23,944 bases of DNA from JBBQXY01 sp051004815 (lineage in GTDB: Bacteria; Chloroflexota; Ktedonobacteria; Ktedonobacterales; Ktedonobacteraceae): contig JBPCJY010000257.1 of NCBI GenBank assembly GCA_051004815.1, forward strand, positions 1-23,944, read 5' to 3'. How positions within the stretch are numbered: the first letter of the stretch is position 1; the number at the start of each line of letters is the position of its first letter. Positions 1 through 8,083 of this stretch are shown here, one piece after another. Under the pieces are notes generated by a model. It had not been told where the DNA came from and did not search any database. It worked only from the letters and a program-made list of their open reading frames with translations. A program made the translations under genes and the position numbers.

Positions 1-431
1 CCATTACACTCCAGACACATGCCCTGGGGATCGTTGAAGGAAAACGCATTTGCAGAGCCCACGTAGGGTTTACCGATCCGCGAAAAGAGCAGGCGCAACA
101 CAGACGCGATGTCAGTCACCGTGCCCATCGTCGATTGCGATCCCCCGCCCAGACGTTTCTGATCAACAATCACCGCCATGCTCAGGTTTTCAATCGCATC
201 GGCGTCTGGTTGAGGATAGCGTGGCAGGAAGTTGCGAATGAACATGCTAAAATGCTCGAACAACAGCCGCTGCGCTTCATTGGCAATGGTATCAAATACC
301 ACCGATGACTTCCCCGAACCAGACACGCCGGTAAAAATGGTGATTTTGCGCTTGGGCAGCCTCAGCGAAACATCCTTGAGATTGTTCTCGCGGGTGCCAC
401 GAAGCTCGATATACTCTTGAACCATGCTCAT
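1..431 (-). CDS. UvrA-like excinuclease ABC ATPase (N-terminal part, runs off window)
   Basis: The first 143 codons of a UvrA-family DNA-damage-recognition ATPase. A Walker A motif GVSGSGKS lies at residues 35-42. It is followed by the UvrA-typical stretch in which DTIANEAQRLL stands for DTIYAEGQRR, then IVDQK and STMGTVTDI, the counterpart of the family's RSTVGT. The partial end has CLEC, the start of the zinc-binding region. The insertion sequence around SMFIRNFLPRYPQ differs from canonical UvrA, which suggests the shorter UvrA-like (UvrA2 or drug-resistance) class rather than the housekeeping uvrA; this is inference. The start at 431 is preceded by a GAGGGAG ribosome-binding site at good spacing; a second in-frame ATG lies at 425. 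The stop codon is outside the window. Confidence 0.88.
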   Translation of the reverse strand, partial: MSMVQEYIELRGTRENNLKDVSLRLPKRKITIFTGVSGSGKSSVVFDTIANEAQRLLFEHFSMFIRNFLPRYPQPDADAIENLSMAVIVDQKRLGGGSQSTMGTVTDIASVLRLLFSRIGKPYVGSANAFSFNDPQGMCLECN

Positions 432-518
432 GTATGCTCCCTCTCATGTCGCTAGAATAGTGTCAGTCGGATCTTTCTCCCAGGCTTTATCTGGCGATTA
501 TAGAACGTCTTTGTTCTG

Positions 519-1142
519 GTGCCTTCGTGTCTCCGCTCCTGGCTATGTACAAAGGAACAGTATAGCACAAAAGGATGGGCAAAACTTCTCGTATCTTGCT
601 CTCTTGAGAAGCAAGAACTGCTTCAAAAAGTTCCGCTTGAGGAGCGAGATAAGCATCGTGTAGAAGAGTTGATGACGCGTGATGTGCTGGTGAGGTATCC
701 CGATGATACGTTGGACGAGGCCCTTGAAGAACTGACGCGCCACAGGGTGAGATGGATGTCTATTGTGGATGTTGAGGCGATCGCTGGTAGTCAACCTGTT
801 ATAGGGGTTCTGACATCGGCAGATATCGTGCGCGTCTATCGTGAGACACTGCTCAAAGACTCGCGGCGCATGCGAGGACTGGTTGAAGGGATGGTGATGC
901 CGGAAGCCACTGTCGAACCAGGGATGCAGCTAGCAAAGCGTCCCTTGCGAGAAACCCACTTACCTGCCGAGTGCCTCGTGGTTTCCATCCGCCGGGAGGG
1001 TGAGATGCTCTTCCCTCGTGGCGGGACGGTCATCGAACCTGGAGATGTCGTCACGTTCCTCGTCAGCCCACGAGGCGAGGAACGCTTACAACACTACCTC
1101 ACGGAACGAGTAGAGCCAGAGGTGCCAGCTTTAGTGAAGTAG
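519..1142 (+). pseudogene. Remnant of a ClC-type channel: one CBS repeat plus TrkA-C domain
   Basis: The open frame has recognisable protein only from about 606 onward. It reads as one CBS repeat (VEELMTRDV, then PDDTLDEALEELTRH, then VIGVLTSADIVRVYRE; residues about 48-115), followed by a TrkA-C (RCK_C) domain with ECLVVSIRREGEMLFPRGG and PGDVVTFLV (about 125-195). That order, CBS then TrkA-C, is the cytoplasmic tail of many bacterial ClC chloride channels. The membrane domain and the first CBS repeat are missing, and the residues before 606 look non-coding. No start codon has a convincing ribosome-binding site. It could be a free-standing regulatory protein translated from an internal start (for example ATG at 673), but a truncated pseudogene fits better. 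It converges on tex with an 8-bp gap. Confidence 0.65.
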
Positions 1143-1150
1143 GAGAGGAG

Positions 1151-3490
1151 CTATTTGGGAATTCCGCGCATACTGAGCTGTACGCGCCCTCGTTGGGTAT
1201 CGATTTTGAGGACGCGCACTTGCACGACCTGGCCAACAGCGACGACCGTCAATGGGTCTTTGACGAAGCGGTCGGCAAGCTCGGAGACGTGGACAAGGCC
1301 ATCCTGCTTGACGCCTATATCTATAAAGGCTCCAAAGTCTACCACGTTGCGCACGGTGCCCTGCAAGATCATGCCGGTTTGCAAGTCCTCTATTTTTAAA
1401 ACGTCGTGGCGCAAGAGGGGGGCTGGTAGTGCTTCGCGTGGGTCCAAGCCGGGCTTTTCCAGGTTCTCCAAGATGTCGTTCAGGGTAGGTAGACCTACGC
1501 CGATCTTTTTGGCAATCTCTTGCCAGGCGGCTTGTTCGCTATCGCCATTGGCATTGGTGGAGCGATTGCGGTTGCTGCGTCCCAGGCTGTGTTGCAGCTT
1601 GATGCGTTGTCGAAACTGGGCGATGCGTTCGGCTGGTTTTGTGGTGTTGCTTGCGCCGTCGGAGGGGAGCATATCCAGGAGTGCGCGAGTAGCCGCGTAG
1701 CTCTCCGGATGAATGAATGTGTTATCGAGTGGTTCCACGCCATTTGCTACGCGCAAGAAACCGGCGGCTTGCACAAAGGTTGCCGGGCCTAAGCCGGAGA
1801 CTTTTTGCAGTTCGCTGCGCGACTTGAACGGGCCGTGCTCTTCACGATATTTGACGATGGCATTGGCAACGCGGTTATTGACGCCTGAAACATGCTTGAG
1901 GAGTGCGGCAGAGGCGGAATTGACCTCGACACCGGCAAAGTTGACGCAAGATACTACGACGCGATCAAGCATATCCGCCAGTTCTTTCTGATCTACATCG
2001 TGTTGGTAGAGGCCAACGCCGACCGCTTTGGGGTCGATTTTGACGAGTTCCGCTAGCGGGTCTTGCAGGCGACGAGCAATGGAGATGGTGCCGCGCTGCG
2101 TGACATCGAGCGTAGGAAATTCCTGGCGAGCGGCCTCCGAAGCGGAATAGACGGAGGCCCCAGCCTCGTTGACGATGACATAGCCGATTTGCCCGGTCTT
2201 GCCAGTTTCCTGCTCAAGCTCGCGGATGAGGCTGGCAATGACCTGCTCGGTCTCGCGGGATGCTGTGCCATTACCAATGGAGATGACTGTGATATTGTGT
2301 TGTGTCAGTAGCTTACGGAGGGTCTGCTGCGCCTTATCTGACTGGAAGAGATACATTGTATCAGATTCGATGAACTTACCCGTTTCGTCTACAATGGTCA
2401 GTTTGCAACCAGTGCGAAAGCCGGGGTCAATGCCCAGGACTTTTTTGCCGCGCAGGGGCGGTTGCAATAAGAGGTTGCGCAAATTTGCGGCAAATATATT
2501 GATGGCATGTTCTTCGGCCTGACGGGTCAATTCCGCACGAACTTCGCGCTCCATGGCGGGCGCGAGCAGGCGTTTGTAGCCATCTTCCATAGCGTTCGCG
2601 AGGTGCTGGGCAAATGGGGATGTGGCTTTGACGGGATACTGCTGGGTGATATCGGGTTGAGCCTGTTCATAGGCCATCGAGACGCCCACGCGTAAGACAT
2701 CTTCTCGTTCCGCACGATTGAGGGCCAGCACACGATGCGGTACCAGCTTTGTGATGTTTTCATTGAAATCATAGTAGAGTTGATAGACGCCGTTCGGGTC
2801 TTTCTCCGCGACTTTGTCGGGGTCGGCGACCTTTGCGCTGAGGGTGGACCGCTTGAAGAACGAGGAGCGTACACTACCACGTACATTGGCATCTTCAGCA
2901 ATTACTTCCGCGACGATATCACAGGCTCCCGCGTAGGCTTCCAGGCTAGTATCCACGCCCTTTTCGGCATTCAAGAAACTCTGGGCCTGTTGTTCCAGGA
3001 TGGTATCGTGATCGCCGCGCAGTTCGAGTTGCTGCAAAATGAGATCGGCTAATGGTGCCAGCCCTTTTTCACGGGCGACGCTGGCACGAGTTTTGCGTTT
3101 GGCGCGATAGGGGAGATAGAGGTCTTCCACCTCTTGCAATGTGGTTGCGCTGGTAATAGAAGTGGTCAGCTCTGGCGTCAGTTTTCCCTGGCCTTCGATC
3201 AAACGCAGAACGTCGTTTTTACGATCATGCAAGGCGCGTAGAGCGGCGGCGCGGTCGGCTATAGCCTGGATTTGTACTTCGTCCAGGCTGCCCGTTACCT
3301 CTTTACGGTAGCGAGAAATAAAGGGGATGGTATTGCCTTCATCCAAAAGCGCGATAGTGCGAGCAATTTGCCCACTGTTCAAGCTAAGTTCCCGACTTAG
3401 TGTCTGGGCTAAGTCCGCGATGGATAAGGAGTCAGCCTCAGTTGAGGCAGTAGATGTTGTTGGTTGTGTGGTATGGTCCGCAGAAGTCAA
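1151..3490 (-). CDS. tex: Tex family transcription accessory protein (S1 RNA-binding)
   Basis: A 779-residue Tex/YhgF-type nucleic-acid-binding protein, close to the usual length of the family. It has an N-terminal helical Tex region with FISRYRKE and DLYLPYRAKRKTRA. A YqgF/RNase H-like domain follows, starting near residue 350 (VLGIDPGFRTGCKL, ISIGNGTASRETE). Helix-hairpin-helix motifs lie at about 520-585 (LLKHVSGVNNRVANAIV, LQKVSGLGPATFVQAAGF), and a C-terminal S1 domain at about 703-775 (GTVRNVVDFGAFIDIGVK, DGLVHVSELADRFV). Tex proteins bind RNA and associate with transcription. The start is TTG at 3490, with GGAAGG/AGG just upstream; no better ATG lies nearby. It appears to be a single gene, facing the ClC remnant on one side and divergent from the Uma2 gene on the other. 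Confidence 0.96.
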   Translation of the reverse strand: MTSADHTTQPTTSTASTEADSLSIADLAQTLSRELSLNSGQIARTIALLDEGNTIPFISRYRKEVTGSLDEVQIQAIADRAAALRALHDRKNDVLRLIEGQGKLTPELTTSITSATTLQEVEDLYLPYRAKRKTRASVAREKGLAPLADLILQQLELRGDHDTILEQQAQSFLNAEKGVDTSLEAYAGACDIVAEVIAEDANVRGSVRSSFFKRSTLSAKVADPDKVAEKDPNGVYQLYYDFNENITKLVPHRVLALNRAEREDVLRVGVSMAYEQAQPDITQQYPVKATSPFAQHLANAMEDGYKRLLAPAMEREVRAELTRQAEEHAINIFAANLRNLLLQPPLRGKKVLGIDPGFRTGCKLTIVDETGKFIESDTMYLFQSDKAQQTLRKLLTQHNITVISIGNGTASRETEQVIASLIRELEQETGKTGQIGYVIVNEAGASVYSASEAARQEFPTLDVTQRGTISIARRLQDPLAELVKIDPKAVGVGLYQHDVDQKELADMLDRVVVSCVNFAGVEVNSASAALLKHVSGVNNRVANAIVKYREEHGPFKSRSELQKVSGLGPATFVQAAGFLRVANGVEPLDNTFIHPESYAATRALLDMLPSDGASNTTKPAERIAQFRQRIKLQHSLGRSNRNRSTNANGDSEQAAWQEIAKKIGVGLPTLNDILENLEKPGLDPREALPAPLLRHDVLKIEDLQTGMILQGTVRNVVDFGAFIDIGVKQDGLVHVSELADRFVKDPLTVVAVGQVVQVRVLKIDTQRGRVQLSMRGIPK

Positions 3491-3808
3491 TGGTATGCCT
3501 ACCTTCCCTGTCTACTAGATGGTGTTGAATTGTTGTGCCAAGGATGATAGTACCATGGGTGCTCTAGTATTGGCAAGGTGTTGGTTTGTGTGTTTTCAGA
3601 CCAGCGCCTGCTGCTCATCGTCGTCATCATTATTACCATTGCAGACGTCATCATTGCCCTGGTCACACGCCAATATATGATGGTGGTCGCCGTCAACGCG
3701 CCGCTTCTCGCCGCGATCCCTTGCTCCGGCAGAGGTAGGGAATGGGAATACGCGATATGATGCAATTGCCATGTATGGTGTATAGTAGGGAGAGGAAAGG
3801 AGGCGCGT
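3491..3808. other. Intergenic region between tex and the Uma2 gene
   Basis: 318 bp between divergent genes. It should hold the promoters of both, but I could not pick a convincing -35/-10 pair. A 60-codon open frame at 3578-3760 is hydrophobic at its N-terminus, but it has no ribosome-binding site and no family resemblance, so I do not call it a gene. The ribosome-binding site of the Uma2 gene (AAGGAGG, ending at 3803) closes the region. Confidence 0.5.
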
Positions 3809-4411
3809 ATGGCAGACGATAGATTAGCCTTTACCAATGAAGGCGTGTATATGACCGAGGAGCAATACCTTGCCCTGGATGCATCCTCGGATGCAAAATA
3901 CGAACGCATTGATGGCATCGTGACGATGCTGCGTCCTGCCTCCAGTGCGTATGGAGGCGACGCCGACATTCTCGATATGGCTGGCGGTTCTCTGGCCCAC
4001 GCGGCACTCTGTCTCAGTATCGGAGCGCTGATCAAGCCACAACTGCGCGGATCTGGGTGTATGGCCTACTCCAGCGATGGCCCGATGAAAATGGTACAGG
4101 GAAACTATAGCTATCCTGACATAACCGTCGCCTGCGGCGAGACTCGACTGCCGTCGACGCCCACTGTGATCATCGAGGTACTCTCCCCGGCCACCGAGAA
4201 GCGAGATCGCGACGCGAAGTTTAAAGCGTACAAGAAGCTGCCCTCGCTACAGGAGTATGTCCTCGTCGGCAGCGAGTACCGAGCGATTGAAGTCCACCGC
4301 CGCGAGGGCAATTTCTGGCGGCAGTTCCACTACCTGCCCAGCGACCTGGTAGAACTCACCAGCATCGGCGTGAGCTTCCCCTTTGACGATGTTTACGAGG
4401 ACATTCTCTGA
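3809..4411 (+). CDS. Uma2 family (DUF820) PD-(D/E)XK endonuclease-fold protein
   Basis: 200 residues with the hallmarks of the Uma2 family, which is common in cyanobacteria and Chloroflexota and has a restriction-endonuclease fold but no settled biological role. Visible motifs are the N-terminal MTEEQYLALD, KYERIDGIVTML, the first catalytic acid in YPDITVAC (D near residue 104), IIEVLSPATEKRDRDAKFKAY with the second acid and the following lysine, and LPSLQEYVLV. All expected active-site residues appear present, so it is probably folded and active. A segment of about 18 residues after the VTML motif (SSAYGGDADILDMAGGS) is longer than I expect for the family. The start is fixed by a strong AAGGAGG five bases upstream. 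No partner gene is linked. Confidence 0.92.
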   Translation: MADDRLAFTNEGVYMTEEQYLALDASSDAKYERIDGIVTMLRPASSAYGGDADILDMAGGSLAHAALCLSIGALIKPQLRGSGCMAYSSDGPMKMVQGNYSYPDITVACGETRLPSTPTVIIEVLSPATEKRDRDAKFKAYKKLPSLQEYVLVGSEYRAIEVHRREGNFWRQFHYLPSDLVELTSIGVSFPFDDVYEDIL

Positions 4412-4723
4412 CACGATCCAGGCAGCAAAGCGGCGCGTAGAATATTCTCTGAACATTTACGTTTGTGTGGCGTTTCAAGCGGCTCGGCGAGATTTTGCTT
4501 TGTGGTAGTTTGTCTCCTGGTATTTTTCACGTTTCACCTCTAAGCTGTTTAGCTTTATTGTAGACCTGTTGTGCTTCTCTGGTTCTTCCAAGTTTATCGA
4601 GCGCAAGTCCTTTATTGTTGTAGGCACTAGCAAAGTTGGGGTCAAGGCTAAGGTTCTGACATTCTCCCTCATACTCGTTGCCGTATCTAACCATCAATTT
4701 TGATTTTGCCGGGTTCGGAAAAA
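4412..4723. other. Low-content region downstream of Uma2, containing gene debris
   Basis: Apart from the TPR remnant listed separately, I see no gene, terminator hairpin or repeat here. Several short open frames on the minus strand overlap one another in different frames, as expected of decayed coding DNA. Confidence 0.45.
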
Positions 4724-4727
4724 TCAA
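4527..4727 (-). pseudogene. Tetratricopeptide-repeat (TPR) gene remnant
   Basis: The frame encodes about one complete TPR unit: LSLDPNFASAYNNKGLALDK followed by LGRTREAQQVYNKAKQL. It matches the repeat consensus of alanine, tyrosine, glycine and leucine at fixed positions. Upstream of this unit (YGNEYEGECQN) there is only a distorted piece of a preceding repeat, and the residues before that are not TPR-like. TPR proteins are normally built of several such repeats, so this is the 3' scrap of a larger scaffold protein. No ribosome-binding site precedes the nominal start. Confidence 0.6.
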
Positions 4728-4870
4728 AATAGCGTATCTTGCCCTTTGTCCTCCACCTGTTTTTGCTGAGCGATGCGCTTGCGTGTTTTACGTCTCTTAT
4801 CCTCAAGGAGGTTACGCAAGTCTGTTCCAGGTGTGGTGGTAGAAGCGTTGAAAGAGCACAGCGGCACCAT
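4724..4870 (-). CDS. Small basic protein or C-terminal gene fragment, 48 codons, unknown
   Basis: Starting eight bases after the methyltransferase stop codon, in another frame, is a 48-codon ORF. Its product is highly charged: TTTPGTDLRNLLEDKRRKTR, then KRIAQQKQVEDKGQDTLF. The composition (helical, rich in Lys/Arg/Glu/Gln) looks like real coding sequence and resembles the C-terminal tail of a longer protein. The frame stays open a little upstream into the methyltransferase gene (ERYMVPL). There is only a weak purine stretch before the ATG. It could be a genuine small protein coupled to the methyltransferase or a leftover tail; I do not recognise a family. Confidence 0.3.
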   Translation of the reverse strand: MVPLCSFNASTTTPGTDLRNLLEDKRRKTRKRIAQQKQVEDKGQDTLF

Positions 4871-4877
4871 ATACCGC

Positions 4878-5681
4878 TCATTTGATCCCAATTCGCACGC
4901 GATAGCTGAAATACCAGGGAATAGGTTCTAGTCCTATCACATTTTGAGCAACACGTTTCAAGTGGTCAAGGCCGACCTCTTGCTCCGTGAGATAGCCTTG
5001 CTTCAGGTAACGAGCAATACCATAACTCAACGTGAGTCCAATGAAGCGCTCCGCATTGCCCTTTTCCATGTGATGCACGACAAGTTCTTTCATGTAGCGG
5101 AAGCGTCCGCTATCCTGCATCCTTGTGAGATGTTTGTCCTTTGACCAGGATTTTACTCCGCGATCAACTTCTCGCTCAGCTCTGATCTTCCGATAACGTG
5201 CAATGACTTCATGATACGCTTGCTCCACTTCCCAGTACACAGTCGGAGGCCAATCGTAGTCATAGGCAGCGAAAAGTCCGCCCGGTCTCAGAATGCGCGT
5301 TACTTCGGCAAACGTCGGTTCAGGTTCCATCCAGTGGAGTGACTGAGAACAGGTCACAATATCGACACTTTCAGGTGGCAATCCAGTCTGCGTGGAAAGT
5401 CCATCCTGGTATTGCACATGTTCCGTTTGAGGGGAAGTCGCTGCACGCTGCATTGCTTGCAAACGCATGTCTGCATTTGGTTCAATACCAATGACCTGTT
5501 GCGCCCGCTTGGCCCAAAACACTGTTGAAAGACCAGTCCCACTTCCAAGATCCACGACCAGGGTAGGATATGGCGTATGTATCAATTGCGTACAGATATC
5601 TAAGAGAATAGATGGCGGGGCAGGGCGGACATCAGCATACAATTCCGCTTCTCCACTCCAAATATGAATAGTTTCTGTCAT
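4878..5681 (-). CDS. Class I SAM-dependent methyltransferase
   Basis: A 267-residue methyltransferase of the Methyltransf_11 (UbiE-like) type. The SAM-binding motif I is VVDLGSGTG at residues 42-50. An acidic residue ends the second strand (VIGIEPNADM). Motif IV is DIVTCSQSLHWME at about 107-119, then ILRPGGLFAAYDYDWPP. The aromatic SLHWM signature is typical of small-molecule methyltransferases, but the substrate cannot be read from sequence. It starts six bases after the stop of the protease gene on the same strand, so the two are probably cotranscribed; only a weak TAAG precedes the ATG, in keeping with coupling. Confidence 0.9.
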   Translation of the reverse strand: MTETIHIWSGEAELYADVRPAPPSILLDICTQLIHTPYPTLVVDLGSGTGLSTVFWAKRAQQVIGIEPNADMRLQAMQRAATSPQTEHVQYQDGLSTQTGLPPESVDIVTCSQSLHWMEPEPTFAEVTRILRPGGLFAAYDYDWPPTVYWEVEQAYHEVIARYRKIRAEREVDRGVKSWSKDKHLTRMQDSGRFRYMKELVVHHMEKGNAERFIGLTLSYGIARYLKQGYLTEQEVGLDHLKRVAQNVIGLEPIPWYFSYRVRIGIK

Positions 5682-5687
5682 GAATAC

Positions 5688-6662
5688 TTACGTATGCTGG
5701 GCCTTGTTGTAAAGAGCGTACCAGGTATCGTCATAGTAAGGCGAGAACATGTGCTTGGGCATCATACTACTGATGAAGTCGTTATGTCCATTGAGGTAGA
5801 AGTTGCCGTTGCTCTTAATGAACCAGGGGCCACCGCTGGAGCCACCGGTCATATCGCAGGGGATGGAGACAACAGTGCCGCCCCCGTGCTGCCAGCTTTT
5901 GCCGGAAGGAGCCTCACAAGTCTTTCTGGTCTGACCGTCGAAAGGATAGCCTGCAGGATAGCCATAAGCGTAGAAGGGCTGATTAACCGCCTGATTATAG
6001 GCCCAACCGGCACCACCTACCGCGTCGGTCAAGTCGCCCTGGCTATTAGGGGCAACGATGGCCATGCCAAAGTCATGATGAAAGTCATTTGGCTTGGCAT
6101 TTATCCAGTCGGAAGGAACCTCTAAATCACGGGCGGCCCAGCAGCCATACGGTGTATTGCCATTATCATAGAGAGGGCAGAAGATCACGTTCTTCACCCA
6201 GCCGCCGCTCCAGTAGAGGCAGTGACCAGCAGTATCAACAGTGCTATGGTTGAGGCTGGCGACGGCAGTACCGGAGCAGACAAAGTCTTGTCCAGCACTA
6301 TTGGAAAAAAAGACTTTCCCAACGGTCGAGAGAGGGTAAGAAGGTTCTCCATTGCTGGGAGGCTGCCCCTGTTGCTGGTTTCCTTTGTTGGTGTCGATGT
6401 TCACCTGTGTAAGAGCGGAGGCATTGCTGATTTGCTGATCGGCAGCGGTGGCATTGAGCATATTAGGCACTGTCCAATGCTGGACGACGAGGTTGGGGTT
6501 CGTATTCACCGGATGCTCAATGATTGGTTGCGAAAGAGCTGATACCGACGTGTACAGAAAATTCCCCAATGCGACCATGTACACCAGGTACACACCAGCA
6601 AGCACGTAAAGAAGAATTCTGCCAACCAGGGGTAATTGGTTGAGTTTCAACTGTTGTGGCAT
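5688..6662 (-). CDS. Membrane-anchored trypsin-like (V8/chymotrypsin-fold) serine protease
   Basis: 324 residues from the chosen start. One membrane segment lies near residues 13-35 (LVGRILLYVLAGVYLVYMV), followed by a propeptide-like stretch with HWTVPNMLNAT and a Gln/Asn-rich linker, then the protease domain. The catalytic triad is visible: His147 in TAGHC, Asp197 in HHDFGMAIV and Ser276 in GGSSGGPW. Scattered cysteines (VCSGT, GHC, FCPLY, GCW, TCEA, PCD) suggest disulfides, and so an outside location. The ATG at 6662 is preferred to those at 6683/6680 because GAGAGG sits just before it, exactly as in the 88-residue gene upstream. It lies between that gene and the methyltransferase on one transcript. 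The substrate is unknown. Confidence 0.9.
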   Translation of the reverse strand: MPQQLKLNQLPLVGRILLYVLAGVYLVYMVALGNFLYTSVSALSQPIIEHPVNTNPNLVVQHWTVPNMLNATAADQQISNASALTQVNIDTNKGNQQQGQPPSNGEPSYPLSTVGKVFFSNSAGQDFVCSGTAVASLNHSTVDTAGHCLYWSGGWVKNVIFCPLYDNGNTPYGCWAARDLEVPSDWINAKPNDFHHDFGMAIVAPNSQGDLTDAVGGAGWAYNQAVNQPFYAYGYPAGYPFDGQTRKTCEAPSGKSWQHGGGTVVSIPCDMTGGSSGGPWFIKSNGNFYLNGHNDFISSMMPKHMFSPYYDDTWYALYNKAQHT

Positions 6663-6695
6663 CAGACCTCTCGCTTTCATCAAGAAGGGTGCGGA

Positions 6696-6962
6696 CTAGA
6701 CACGAGGACGGCGCGGTTGCCGTTTCTTTTGATCAGGGACTTTGACATTCGGTAGATCGACAGGTTTGGCCTTGCGCATTTTGTCCGCCGTCCAATACTT
6801 GAGGGCCTCAGCGGAAGGCGTATCCAGCGAATGCTTCTCGATTGAGGAGGAAGATTCGCGTTTCGGAAAACGCTTCGCCGCAAACAGGTACACACCGGCG
6901 AGCAAGCAGAGAAGGAGCATGCTAACCAACGGTAATTGGATGAGTTTTTGTTGTTGTGACAT
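6696..6962 (-). CDS. 88-residue membrane peptide paralogous to the protease leader and propeptide
   Basis: The N-terminus repeats that of the downstream protease: SQQQKLIQLPLVSMLLLCLL against PQQLKLNQLPLVGRILLYVL, then LAGVYL in both. After the membrane segment it has ALKYWTADKMRKAKPVDLP, which resembles the YWT..RM..A.PV element found before the catalytic domain of many secreted trypsin-like proteases. It then ends in a basic tail (KKRQPRRPRV) with no protease domain. Even the ribosome-binding-site region (AAGCGAGAGG) matches. It could be a truncated protease copy left by a tandem duplication, or a functional one-helix partner of the protease. The AGAGG before the ATG argues that it is translated. 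Confidence 0.6.
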   Translation of the reverse strand: MSQQQKLIQLPLVSMLLLCLLAGVYLFAAKRFPKRESSSSIEKHSLDTPSAEALKYWTADKMRKAKPVDLPNVKVPDQKKRQPRRPRV

Positions 6963-7076
6963 TATGCCTCTCGCTTTCGTCGTTGTTTTTCCTCATTGCA
7001 CTTTTCAGGAACCGGATCACATTTCCTCTACAGAGTATATCACATGTATGACTCTACTGGGAATTTTTGTCCGGAT

Positions 7077-7463
7077 ATGTATGTGGATCAGCTCGACCCG
7101 ATCCGCTATGTCGCCCGGCGAGCACTGGCAGAAACCTTCGGCCACACGCTCTATGCACTTGCCTGGCCCTGTGGCGTGGAGCGGGTCCGGCAAATTGTGG
7201 TGTTGGGTGATGGTGCAGTGTGGATCTGGGGCGTAGTCGCCGAACACTTACCTCATGCCGTGCAAATCGTCGCTATCTGGCATGCGCATGAACATGTGTG
7301 GAAGGTGGCTCATGTCGCCTTTGAACGAGGAAGTCCCTAGAAGGCAGCCTGGACCACCTCCGCATGTGCGTTGTTGAATGAGGGCAAGATTGAAGACCTC
7401 GTGGCTGAGATAGCAAGGCTGCCTGCCCTGCCTCCTGACAAATATTGTGGCCCATTGTTCTAA
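7077..7463 (+). pseudogene. ISKra4-type transposase remnant (truncated, with in-frame TAG)
   Basis: The protein GVERVRQIVVLGDGAVWIW followed by AEHLPHAVQIVAIWHAHEHV carries the DDE-transposase core typical of ISKra4-family elements (usually VVVLGDGA.WIW, then FPGA.QIVD..HA.EH). The second acidic position reads AIWHA here instead of D..HA, so a catalytic residue seems lost. The frame stops at a TAG at 7338, yet the same frame continues past it with recognisable transposase (LLNEGKIEDLVAEIARLP) to a TAA at 7461. The 5' part of the transposase and both element ends are missing. It lies only 5 bp from the end of the TOPRIM-like gene on the opposite strand. Confidence 0.78.
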
Positions 7464-7468
7464 AAAAT

Positions 7469-8083
7469 CTAGTTGCCAAAAGAAGTTAAAGTGGATAAAG
7501 CACTTATACAACGACGAAGACTTTCGGATTGTCCTGCGCCCTTAGCGGGTTCCCAGTAGTTTTCCACAAAATCCGTTAATCGTGCAACATAAAGAGGGCC
7601 AACTCTGGCACCACTACTTTGTTGAGGCACAATATCTTCGCGAATACTTCCCTTTCGACTGGTTCGTGCGATATTAATCAAAGTTCGCTTTGGATCAGGA
7701 TCAACATCGATTTGAGGAGGTATTTTTGACAGATTCACGGATAAAAATCGCGCCATATTCTCCCTATCAGCCAGAAGCCATGCTTCAATAGAGCGAACAA
7801 CAACCCGAAAGCGCATTCCTCGGGAAGGTTGTGGCATCCAACCTAATATTGCCTGAGAAGGACATTGAGCGTCCTGATCTAAGTCAACTAATACAAACCA
7901 TGGTTCAAAATGCGCTGCTTTATTATAGAGAACTGAACGTTCTAGAAGATGAGCTTTACCTCTTCTACCATATACCTTACCAACGTCTAAACCAACATGC
8001 TTGAGCAATTTTTTAGCCACTGGCTCATCAGTTACCCCTTCCACAAGAATGTTAACCGGCATCATTACAAATGTATACCCCAC
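7469..8083 (-). CDS. TOPRIM/DUF4276-like nuclease, partner of the upstream ATPase
   Basis: 204 residues from a GTG start. The N-terminus has the TOPRIM-like acidic pattern: Glu15 in LVEGVTDE, then Asp67/69/71 in FVLVDLDQD. These are followed by SIEAWLLAD at 98-106, which resembles the signature of DUF4276 proteins. Such folds cut nucleic acid in OLD, RloB, AbiL and PARIS-type systems; the activity here is inferred. The GTG at 8083 shares its first base with the last base of the ATPase stop codon (TAGTG), and GGAG precedes it, so translation is coupled. Two later ATGs (8065, 8062) lack a ribosome-binding site. Base composition is more AT-rich than in the metabolic genes around it. Confidence 0.8.
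   Translation of the reverse strand: MGYTFVMMPVNILVEGVTDEPVAKKLLKHVGLDVGKVYGRRGKAHLLERSVLYNKAAHFEPWFVLVDLDQDAQCPSQAILGWMPQPSRGMRFRVVVRSIEAWLLADRENMARFLSVNLSKIPPQIDVDPDPKRTLINIARTSRKGSIREDIVPQQSSGARVGPLYVARLTDFVENYWEPAKGAGQSESLRRCISALSTLTSFGN

Noticed and set aside
3578..3760. 60-codon hydrophobic ORF between tex and Uma2
   Set aside because: No ribosome-binding site or family resemblance; the tail looks non-coding.
3499..4035. 178-codon minus-strand ORF opposite the Uma2 gene
   Set aside because: It is antisense to a gene with clear family motifs and has low-complexity Met/Thr/Ser composition.
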